From: a virus
IMG/VR virus record: IMGVR_UViG_3300031840_000789
Location: 1 to 22,113 of that record
Reading direction: 5' to 3' (one strand)
DNA length: 22,113 bases
Shown here: piece after piece, positions 1 through 7,300 of the stretch
How positions within the stretch are numbered: the stretch's first letter is position 1
Layout of the letters: every line of letters begins with the position of its first letter
The notes under the pieces: generated by a model
Told to the model about the DNA's origin: nothing
Seen by the model: the letters and a program-made list of their open reading frames with translations, nothing else
Databases searched by the model: none
Program-made: the position numbers and the translations under genes

Positions 1-47
1 GGCCATAGGACATTCCTCTTACTTGCCGGAAGTGATAGCCTCGACCG

Positions 48-137
48 CGCTGTGTGCACGCAGCGGCGGGCCTTGCTTGGCAAGCGAGGGACTGCTCGCT
101 TGTCGGGGATCATCAGGTGCTGCAACACCTGATGGTC
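48..137 (+). promoter_or_regulatory. Structured leader with three successive hairpins upstream of the plus-strand gene
   Basis: Three inverted repeats sit one after another. The first is CGCTG at 48-52 with CAGCG at 61-65. The second is CAAGCGAG at 81-88 with CTCGCTTG at 95-102, perfect over 8 bp with loop GGACTG. The third is CATCAGGTG at 111-119 with CACCTGATG at 126-134, and it extends to 108-119/126-137 with one G-T wobble. A smaller alternative stem, CTTGC 72-76 with GCAAG 80-84, is mutually exclusive with the second hairpin. The last hairpin ends 26 bases before the ATG at 164. No T-run follows any stem, so these are not simple terminators. No convincing promoter was found in 1-163. Whether the structures act in RNA (leader, attenuator) or in DNA (operator) cannot be told from sequence. 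Confidence 0.5.
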
Positions 138-163
138 GCCCGTCTCTTCTACGAGGGAAGAAA

Positions 164-643
164 ATGGAATACTTGAGTCGTTTTGAAAAAAACCTGCTTC
201 AGGGCTTGTACTGCTTTGATTTGGTTTGGGGGGCGCCTGGAATCAAGCACCGCTTTCATTACACTCAGCTAAGGTTTTTACATGACTGCTGGTTCTGGCG
301 GTCCGTCCGACGGTGGCCCGCTGATCGCGCAATAAAAGCAACCGAGCCCTCCATGACCCGGACGGACGGAAAACGTGTCGCAGACAGAGCAGTCAACCGG
401 ATGACCGCCCAATCTGTGCAGTTACTGATCGAACGAGGACTTCTAGAGAACAACACAGCTAACCTGAGATATTTCGAGCTTCAACTCACCGGAGCTGGGA
501 TCGCTATGGCCCGCCGATGCAACACCTTTTGGGGTCGAGTCGGACTCTTTTACGAAGAACACCACGATGGAATTCTGGGCTTGTTCCTCACGGTTGCCGT
601 TTCCGCTTTAACCAGCTTAATCACCACCTATTTTCGCACCTAA
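164..643 (+). CDS. Small C-terminally membrane-anchored protein with a possible winged-helix segment; candidate phage cargo (moron) gene
   Basis: The predicted product has 159 residues and I do not recognise the family. The ATG at 164 is chosen because GAGGGAAG lies just upstream at a usable spacing; the frame is open further upstream, but that part lacks a good ribosome site. Residues 1-60 are rich in aromatic residues and arginine. Residues about 65-120 read like a winged helix: two helices, then a beta pair ending in LTGAGIAMAR. Residues about 136-156 form one hydrophobic helix ending in TTYFRT, so the protein is probably anchored in the inner membrane with its bulk in the cytoplasm. It is the only gene on this strand, it is visibly less GC-rich than the tail genes, and its stop is 4 bases from the stop of the convergent tail operon. 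These traits fit an independently expressed lysogeny gene. The function is unknown. Confidence 0.72.
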   Translation: MEYLSRFEKNLLQGLYCFDLVWGAPGIKHRFHYTQLRFLHDCWFWRSVRRWPADRAIKATEPSMTRTDGKRVADRAVNRMTAQSVQLLIERGLLENNTANLRYFELQLTGAGIAMARRCNTFWGRVGLFYEEHHDGILGLFLTVAVSALTSLITTYFRT

Positions 644-647
644 CTTC

Positions 648-881
648 TCAAACCTGCACCGTATACGCCGGCAGGTCCGGCGCCTCGCCCTGGATCTGCC
701 CATTCACGATGAACGCCTTGTTGCCGATGGCGACGCTGTCGCCGCGCACGCGGGTGCGGGTGCCGTCGCGCAGGGTGACGACGCTGGTGCCGTTGGGGCC
801 GATGTCGTAGACGGTGGCGACCACGCGGGACTGGTAGTTGGTGAGCTGCTGGAAGCGGCGCCAGGGGTTGACGGTGGCCAT
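648..881 (-). CDS. Small beta-rich tail-tip-associated protein, last gene of the tail operon
   Basis: The product has 77 residues. After a short N-terminal helix (NPWRRFQQLTNY) it alternates short beta strands and turns, with the pattern GTSVVTLRDGTRTRVRGD around residues 31-48 and a C-terminal segment ending APDLPAYTVQV. The look is that of a small OB-like or barrel fold. No enzyme motif is visible. The ATG overlaps the stop of the preceding hub-like gene as TGATG, so translation is probably coupled and the two products may work together at the tail tip. It is the final gene of the late operon, its stop facing that of the convergent plus-strand gene with 4 bases between them. Similar small proteins next to hub genes are familiar from phage genomes, but I cannot give a precise family name. 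Confidence 0.75.
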   Translation of the reverse strand: MATVNPWRRFQQLTNYQSRVVATVYDIGPNGTSVVTLRDGTRTRVRGDSVAIGNKAFIVNGQIQGEAPDLPAYTVQV

Positions 882-2695
882 CAGTGGATCTCCATGTCGC
901 TTCGGCGTTCGACGGCGAGGCGCTGGTTGATGCGCGGGGCGCCGTTGCCGGGGGCGCTGATGCTGTTGCTGAGCACCAGGCCGCGCCAGGTTTCCTGGCC
1001 CTGCACTTCGATGATGTAGCCGGGCAGGATGAGGCCGGGGCTCGCCTGTTCGTCCGTGATCTGGACGGTGAGGTTTTCCAGGGTGTGGGGGCCGCTGGCG
1101 GCGATCTCCTGCTTGCCCCGGGCGGCGCCGACGGCCTGATCGGTGATCAGGTCGTGGAGGATGTCCTGGCCAAGTTCGTCGCCGGCGGTGCCGGCGCGCA
1201 CCACTTCGACCTGCACGCCGGCGTTGATGCCGCTGACCCAGATGCCGTTGATGGGGGTGCCGGGAACGTGCTCGCCGTCCTGGTCCTCAATCATGGCGTC
1301 GTGGACCACGGCGTCGACGATGGTGCTGGCCCACTCCCAGGGGGCGTCGTAGTAGCGCGGCTGGATGTGGAGCGTGTCGGCGGCCGGGTCGGGCACGATC
1401 ACGGCGCCAGCGGCTTCACAGATGGCGCTGATGGCTTCGATCGGCGTTTTCTCGGTGTAGCTCCAGACGCCGCCGGGGATAGACCAGTCGGTGAAGCTGG
1501 GGTGCCAGACGATGGTGAAGCCCGTGTTCTGCAGTTCCGCTTCGGCGGACTGCTTGGCGTTCACCGGGCCTTCGTCGATGTGGCTGCGGCGCGGGGCATA
1601 GGGCGCGGCCAAGTAGCGGGTGCGGCTGCTGGCGTTGATGCGGTAGCGGTGGCCCACCGCGCGGACGCGGGACCACTTCTCGACCATGAACACCCAGTCG
1701 TGGCCGTTGATGGTGATGCGCAGCTCCCCCGGGTCCGGGTTGGGTTTCAGCAGGGCCATGGCCTCGGCGGTGAGCACGTCGCAGGTGAGGGACCAGGCGA
1801 ACGCATCGAGATCCAGGCCGAGCTGAATGTTGGCCACGTCGATGGGGGTTTCGCTGGGCAGCGCGACCACGTTGATCAGGTTCACGATCTGGTAGCTCTC
1901 TCTGATGTCCGGTTCGGGGGGCGGCGCTTTGATGGGGCCGTCGTAGTCCGGGTATTCGACGCCCACGTCCACCGGCCGCAGGCGCCGGCCTTCGCCCCAG
2001 GGGATCACGTTCTCGGCGCGCAGGGTGGTGCCCCAGCCCCAAGGGTGCCCGCTGGTGCGGTCTCGGGGGATGGGCGGCCGCGCCGGCGGCACGCGGGAGA
2101 ATTGGAAACTGGTGCTGGGGCGGTAGGCCTCGCCGGCGTCAAAACGGAAATCCGTTGGGCCGTACTGGTAAGCGACGCTGGCCGCCTCACGCCGCTGGCG
2201 CACGGTGCTCTGCCATTCGTCCACCACGGCGCGGTCGACCTTGAGCAGGCGGTTCCAGGAACCCAGCCAGGCGGCGTCCAGCCACAGCGACGCCGCGATG
2301 GCGCCGAAGCGGCCGGCCCGGCGATCGGTAGGCACCGGGCGCTCCCAGGGCAGCACCGCGCGCGGGTCCAGCGCCACGCCCCAGGCGTGCGCCAGGCCCA
2401 CCGCCCGGTCGGTGGCCACCGGCCAGCCCCACCGCTGCCAGCTCGCCGCGTCCACCGGCCGCGCCCGGGCCGCGCCGAAGCGCGCCGGCGCCGGATCCCG
2501 CGCCGGCAGCCAGCCCCACGCCGGTTCCGCCGCGGCGTCCACCGGCCGCCCGGGCGTCGCCGCGATCGCGCGGCGCACCTGCAGCGCGGGCACCGGCTGG
2601 TACGGCACGGCCGGCGCATAGCGGAACAGGAACGCCGACGACGGCACATAGGCGCCGCCGCCCAGTTCGAAGGCCGTGGACGGGATGTAAGGCAT
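881..2695 (-). CDS. Tail-tip / baseplate hub-like protein with a Trp-Pro-rich repetitive N-terminal region
   Basis: The product has 604 residues in two parts. Residues 1 to about 250 are low in complexity and hold 14 tryptophans, repeated WGW or PW motifs, and recurring short pieces such as YIPSTAF, YVPSSAF and YRPSTSF. Residues about 265-604 look like a regular globular domain: ESYQIVNLINVVAL, a W-rich beta stretch, GDWVF-like hydrophobic strands, and TPIEAISAICEAAGAVIVPD around the middle, as seen in gp27-like or gpD-like hub proteins that form the ring at the tail end. The gene starts 9 bases after the stop of the upstream gene, without a strong ribosome site, and ends in a TGATG overlap with the next gene. 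The hub role is inferred from position and from the second half; the function of the first half is unknown. Confidence 0.7.
   Translation of the reverse strand: MPYIPSTAFELGGGAYVPSSAFLFRYAPAVPYQPVPALQVRRAIAATPGRPVDAAAEPAWGWLPARDPAPARFGAARARPVDAASWQRWGWPVATDRAVGLAHAWGVALDPRAVLPWERPVPTDRRAGRFGAIAASLWLDAAWLGSWNRLLKVDRAVVDEWQSTVRQRREAASVAYQYGPTDFRFDAGEAYRPSTSFQFSRVPPARPPIPRDRTSGHPWGWGTTLRAENVIPWGEGRRLRPVDVGVEYPDYDGPIKAPPPEPDIRESYQIVNLINVVALPSETPIDVANIQLGLDLDAFAWSLTCDVLTAEAMALLKPNPDPGELRITINGHDWVFMVEKWSRVRAVGHRYRINASSRTRYLAAPYAPRRSHIDEGPVNAKQSAEAELQNTGFTIVWHPSFTDWSIPGGVWSYTEKTPIEAISAICEAAGAVIVPDPAADTLHIQPRYYDAPWEWASTIVDAVVHDAMIEDQDGEHVPGTPINGIWVSGINAGVQVEVVRAGTAGDELGQDILHDLITDQAVGAARGKQEIAASGPHTLENLTVQITDEQASPGLILPGYIIEVQGQETWRGLVLSNSISAPGNGAPRINQRLAVERRSDMEIH
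1961..2695 (-). repeat. Degenerate Trp-Pro peptide repeats in the hub-like protein
   Basis: This covers codons 1-245 of the 604-residue protein. The clearest pair is RPVDAA followed four residues later by WGW, at residues 50-62 and again at 79-91, 29 residues apart. A second pair is AWGVALDPRAVLPWERP (about 104-120) against PWGWGTTLRAENVIPWGEG (about 218-236), followed by RPVD at 240-243. The motif Y-x-PS-[TS]-x-F occurs at residues 3-9, 17-22 and 191-197. The repeats are at protein level; I did not find long exact DNA repeats. Confidence 0.6.
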
Positions 2696-2704
2696 GGTCG
2701 CAGC

Positions 2705-3445
2705 TTATAAGAAGGTGACGTCCACCGGCCCATGGGCCAGCGGGCGGAGGTACTCCCGGGCTTCCAGCGTGGCGGTGCCCACCTGCTGCTGGCCGGTGGT
2801 CCACCAGTCGGGCTCGGTGGCGGGCAGCTCGCCGCCGGTGACGACGCGGTAGACGTAGCCGTTGGGGGTGGTGGGCCGAATCAGATCGTCGACGACTACG
2901 TCAGACCCAGCTTCGAAGGTTTCACCGAGATCATCGGGGCACATCAGGTATACATCGGCGTCGGCTTCCACCAGCCCGGATATTGTGTAGCTTCCATCCG
3001 CAGCATCACTGACTGTCGAGCCAACAACTCGCCACTCGGAACCCTTCTTCTGCAAAGCAACCACCGCGCGGCTGATTGGCCCTACCGAACCGTCCGCGGA
3101 ACGCATCGAAATTACATCGCTCAGTTGTGCTGGGTCACCTTCGGGACCAGTGGCTCCGCCATCAAAACTGATCGTGACTGACGCTACCGGATCGCCAGAC
3201 GGCACCGCCTTAACTCCAGAACGCTCTCCGAGCCATGCGACGACGTTCGAGTTGGCCGCCGGGACATGAATACGGAAAAGAGGGAGACCAGCGAATCGCA
3301 AGCTGACCGCCCCAGTGGGCGTCAGTGCCACACCCCATACTGGCTCAGAAACCGATAAGCCGCCTTCGCGAACATCGATCTCAGCGATCTGAACAACCGA
3401 CCCTCTGTAGCCAAAGGTCGCCATATCGACGGACAGATCAATCAT
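2705..3445 (-). CDS. Tail-tip protein with a carboxypeptidase-regulatory/Ig-like domain; possible receptor-binding component
   Basis: The product has 246 residues. Residues 1-100 are beta-rich (SEPVWGVALTPTGAVSLRF, then VASVTISFDGG). Residues about 105-175 contain PISRAVVALQKKGSEW followed by DGSYTISGL, the signature of small transthyretin-like or CarboxypepD-regulatory beta sandwiches, which appear as adhesion or spacer modules in phage tails. The C-terminal part (NGYVYRVVTGGELPATEPDWWTT) resembles short modules found repeatedly in tail proteins. The start overlaps the upstream gene's stop as ATGA. Base composition changes inside the gene: the last 55-60 codons match the GC-rich neighbours, while the rest is clearly lower in GC. 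This suggests a recombination junction near 2885. A receptor-binding role is plausible but unproven. Confidence 0.65.
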   Translation of the reverse strand: MIDLSVDMATFGYRGSVVQIAEIDVREGGLSVSEPVWGVALTPTGAVSLRFAGLPLFRIHVPAANSNVVAWLGERSGVKAVPSGDPVASVTISFDGGATGPEGDPAQLSDVISMRSADGSVGPISRAVVALQKKGSEWRVVGSTVSDAADGSYTISGLVEADADVYLMCPDDLGETFEAGSDVVVDDLIRPTTPNGYVYRVVTGGELPATEPDWWTTGQQQVGTATLEAREYLRPLAHGPVDVTFL

Positions 3446-4385
3446 GGCCAGTCCTCAGGCTCCAAACTGATATAACCAAAGTGGTACTGGTTAGCGATCA
3501 GAACAACGGAGCGGCCATTCATGGATGTCTGGTCGCCAGTCCAGAGATTGTCTTGGTCCCGCAGATCGATCAATGCACCCGGCTCTACGGTTCCGATCGC
3601 GGAATACCACCCGGGCACCCGCGCGAAAAAGCGAGAATTTCGAGATAAAGCCACGGGATACAAAGGGAGCTGTGGCGTGCCTTCCAGTATCTGCGCATCC
3701 ACCACACGGTTAAAAAGACCAGGGTGCATTGTGAAGTCACCACTGGTTTGTCCGGTATTCACGGAGCCATCCGGCTCAATTAGCGAGATCAGTCCTTGGG
3801 AATCCTGGAAACTATTATCATTCGCTGCATCGACGTAGTACGCAGTATAGATAACAAAGTTTGGAACGGCTCTGGGGTCGATACCGGAACCCCACGGCAA
3901 CACCGAGCCCATGGCAAGACACAAGCAATTGTCCTCGCTCAGACCATCGCCGGTGAGCCCATCCGGCGGCGGCCAAATCAGCAATACGGCTGAAGCGTCA
4001 TTTGCTATAACGCACCAGCGCATCGATTGAATATCGTCGGTGTAGCGGAATGAGTTAGCGTAAACACCAACGTCACCCACCAGCTCACCAGACTCCCATC
4101 CTGTACCCAAGCGGGATTCCCTGAAGCTATAGTAAGTATGGTTAAGGGAAAGCTGGGCAACCCCCAGCTGCTCGCTGTTGGTTAGGACCAATTGCCCGTA
4201 GGTTCCACCCGCCGCCGGCGAGTAGTGCAGTTCGGCCCACCCGGCCGCGCTCTTCGACCCGTATCCATTCACCAGACAAGCGCGCAGGACTTCTGCGATG
4301 TAATTGATTTTGTCGTAGCCAGTATTGCCACCTGGGCGGCCCGGCACCCCAGCATCGTCCCAGCGGTATACAGTCGGCACAGCAC
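2885..4385. other. Lower-GC mosaic segment inside the tail-tip genes
   Basis: By eye, 60-base lines in this stretch have roughly 50-55% GC, whereas lines on either side (for example around 2400 or 5640) reach about 70%. The change is abrupt at the right edge, next to the start of the 315-residue gene, and lies inside the 246-residue gene at the left edge. Both genes remain open and overlap normally, so this is in-frame replacement rather than decay. No insertion-sequence ends or direct repeats were seen at the borders. Confidence 0.6.
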
Positions 4386-4389
4386 CCAT
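3442..4389 (-). CDS. Tail-tip structural protein of unknown family
   Basis: The product has 315 residues. It opens with VPTVYRWDDAGVPGRPG and a YDKINYIAEVLRACLVNGYG segment, a type of N-terminus known from phage proteins encoded after the tape measure gene. The body is beta-rich and aromatic-rich (SLNHTYYSFRESR, GYWYS-like patches) with no enzyme motif and no membrane helix. The ATG overlaps the stop of the 1164-residue gene as TGATG, and its own stop overlaps the next start as ATGA, so it is embedded in the coupled tail-tip operon. The whole gene is lower in GC than its upstream neighbour, which fits exchange by recombination. It may be a distal tail or receptor-facing protein; position is the only support for that. 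Confidence 0.65.
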   Translation of the reverse strand: MGAVPTVYRWDDAGVPGRPGGNTGYDKINYIAEVLRACLVNGYGSKSAAGWAELHYSPAAGGTYGQLVLTNSEQLGVAQLSLNHTYYSFRESRLGTGWESGELVGDVGVYANSFRYTDDIQSMRWCVIANDASAVLLIWPPPDGLTGDGLSEDNCLCLAMGSVLPWGSGIDPRAVPNFVIYTAYYVDAANDNSFQDSQGLISLIEPDGSVNTGQTSGDFTMHPGLFNRVVDAQILEGTPQLPLYPVALSRNSRFFARVPGWYSAIGTVEPGALIDLRDQDNLWTGDQTSMNGRSVVLIANQYHFGYISLEPEDWP

Positions 4390-7300
4390 CAGTCCGCATC
4401 CCCTCTGATCTGAAGTTCAAAGCTGTCGTTCTCCACCGTGCCCTGCCCGGGCACGACGGTGCGGGCAATCCACAGCGGCGCCAGGGCGCCCTGGGTATCG
4501 AAGCGCACGGCGTTGCCGGTGGCCCAGCCGCTGCCCCAGCCCTCGCCATCCAGCACGAAGTACGGCGTGTCGGTCATGGGGTTGATGGGCGCGGTATCAC
4601 CACTGGTGGAGCCCTGCCCGATTACACCGAGGCTTTCGCCCACGATGCTGAACGTGCTGGCGCCGGTGAACACCAGCGCCCACTTCTCGGTAACGGTGCC
4701 GTAGTTGGCGGTTTGCACCGGGTAGGCGATGTCGTTGTACTCGGCGTCGGTTTCGCCGGATTCGTCCGGCTCGCTGCCCCAGTTGGGGCTGTTGCTCTGC
4801 CAGGTGCGCTGGGTGAACAGGTTCACGGCGCGCGCCTGCAGGGTGCCGTAGAGCACCGCGCTGGAGACCACGGTCTCGGTGATCGGGAACTCGTGGGGCG
4901 TGGGCGCCTGCAGCTCGACCAGGCCGGAGAGCTGCACGTCGGTGACCAGGCTCATGTGCTCGATGCGATCGCGCGCCAGCCAGGGCCCGCTGATCAGGTT
5001 GGCGTCGGCGTCCTGCAGGGTGAGCGGGTCGGCAAAGGTCAGCGTACCGGCGTCCAGGTCGGTGGTGTACTGGGCCGGGTCCAGCTCGGTGTCGCCGTCG
5101 GCGCCGTAGACGATGATCTCGGCCTGGTGGTCGCGGTCGAGCGCGATGGTCTCGCCGGCGGTGGGCGTGGTGAGGCTGGTCTCAGCGGTGTGGTTCAGCA
5201 CCGCCACGTCGCCGGGCCGGAAGATGGGCACGCGGCCATCTTGCGGCAGGCGCACCGGGTCGAGGCCGACGATCTCCGGGTCCAGCGGCAGGGTGCGCAG
5301 GCCCACGGCGTTGTAGCGGATGTCGCCCAGCAGGCTGGCGAACTCGGCGTCGAGGGTGACGAAGCCGCTCTGGCTGTCCACCTCGCCGGTGAGCTGGTTG
5401 CCGCTGCTGTCCTCGCCGGTGATCACGCCGTTGGCGTCCGCTTCGGCAGTGACCAGCTCGCCGTTGCTGAGGTTGTTCAAGGTGAGCTGCAGCGAGCCGG
5501 CGCGGATGGGCGCGATCTCGGTGCGGAATTGCACTTTCTCCGTGCCCTGGGGCCGGTCGCCCACCAAGCAGGCGCGCACGGTGACGGTACCCCCGGGCGG
5601 GTCGTCAAACACCGCCGAGGCGTTGGCGTAGTCGATGCTGCCGACGGCAACGCCGGCGCCGGTGGCCGGGTCCAGGTTGTTGAACAGGGTGCCGTCGCGG
5701 TCGATGAAGGTCTGGCCGCCGGCTTCCAGCAGCACGGAGCCGGGGAACACCATTTCAGCGGCGCCGACGTTGGCGAGCTGCAGCTCGGCGGCGTCCACGG
5801 CCAGTTCCTGGCTGGTGCTTTGAAACCCGCTGATGTCGTTGAGGGCCGCCACGGTGACGTCGCCGCGAAGCTCTTCGCGCCGTAGTTCGGTGCGGGATTG
5901 CTCGCCACCGATGGCCAGGTAGCGCACGTCGATCTCGTAGCTGGCTTCCAGGTCCGGGATGCTGACGTCGCCGCTGGTGTAGTCGATGGTCCCGGCGGCG
6001 CCGACAAACCCGCCGGCGCCGTCGTCCTGCAGGGTGCGCTTGATCAGACGCTCGCGCTCGCCGTCGTTCCAGCCGCTGTGCCAGCGCCGCGCCACGTACC
6101 AGGTGAGCCGCACGGTGCCCGGCTCCAGCGGCGCGTCCGGGATGGTGAAGGTGCCGGCGCCGCCGCTGATCTGCGGGGTGACCTGGGCGGTGACGCCCTC
6201 GCCGGTGTCGCCGGCGGCGGTGAGCGTGCCGACGGTGACGCCGCTGCCGGGCTTGAGCCGGATCTCGCCGGTGGCGTAGTTCACGGTGCCGGTGGCGCCG
6301 GTACCGGTGAGGTTGCCGACGCCGTCGTCGGTGACGTTGATGGTGCCGCCGCCGTTGGACACGGTGAGGGTGTCCGGCGCCACCGCGGCGCCCAGGCTCA
6401 GGGTGAGCTCCGGGTCCGGGTCGGCGAACTGGGCAGTGCCGGCGCGCACGGCAAATTCACTGCCGGCCTGGCTGGCGTAGCGGTAAACCAACGGGGTGTC
6501 CACGTCCGGTTGCCGGCTCAGGGTGACCAGCACGGTGCCGGTCTGGAAATTGATCGTGCCGGTACCGATGCCGGTAAGCACGCCGTCGCCGCGGTCGCGC
6601 AGTTCGTTCCAGCGGCCCAGCGCGCGGTAGGCGATCACGAAGGTGCCCGGGCGCGGCGGTAGCGCGGCTAGGTTGAGCGTGTAGTTCAGGCCCCGGTTGG
6701 TGGCGTCGATCATCAGGGAGCCGGTGTCGCAGGCCATCTGCACGGGGGCGCCCGGTTCGTACGTCCAGGAGGCGCTGCCGGTGAGGCTGTTGGCCAGCGT
6801 GATGCGGCCGCTCAGGTAGTCGACGATGCTGTCTTGCTGGCCGCCGGCGCCGGACACCAGCGTCAGCCCGCCGGCGTTGTCATCACGGTAGGTGCTCCCG
6901 GCGATGTTGAGCACCAGGGTGCCGGGTACGATGGCGCGGCGGGTGAACAGGCTGGCTTGGTCATCCAAGCCGCTGGCGTTCTCGGTGACGGTGCCCTGCC
7001 CCGCACGGATCACGGTGGTGTTGTTGCCGCCGGCGAGCCGGTCCACCAGCGGGATCTCGTTGGTGGCCACCGGCACCAGTTGGGAGAAGACCGTGTCCAC
7101 GGTGATTTCCCGGTCGCCGATGGCCGGCGCGCTGGCAAGGCGGGCGACGCCGTAGTACTGGGCGACGTCCGCCACGTCGGTGGCGAACACTTCGCTGATC
7201 TGCCGGCTGCCGCCACCGGTCAGCAAGGTGTTGCTGGTGACCACCACGCCCCCCGGGCGCGCTTCGCCGCTGGGGAAATCGAACAGCAACGGGGTGTCCA

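Noticed and set aside
48-137. CRISPR-like or direct-repeat array
   Set aside because: The elements are inverted repeats with different sequences, not direct repeats separated by spacers.
23-163. Earlier start of the plus-strand gene at position 23
   Set aside because: It would translate the hairpin leader into low-complexity sequence and has no good ribosome site; the ATG at 164 has GAGGGAAG close upstream.
884-2710. 608-residue open frame on the plus strand, opposite the hub-like gene
   Set aside because: It mirrors the minus-strand gene almost end to end, and its product is a monotonous run of G, A, V, D, H and R with no domain. GC-rich genes commonly leave an open antisense frame. The minus-strand frame has proper domains and coupled neighbours.
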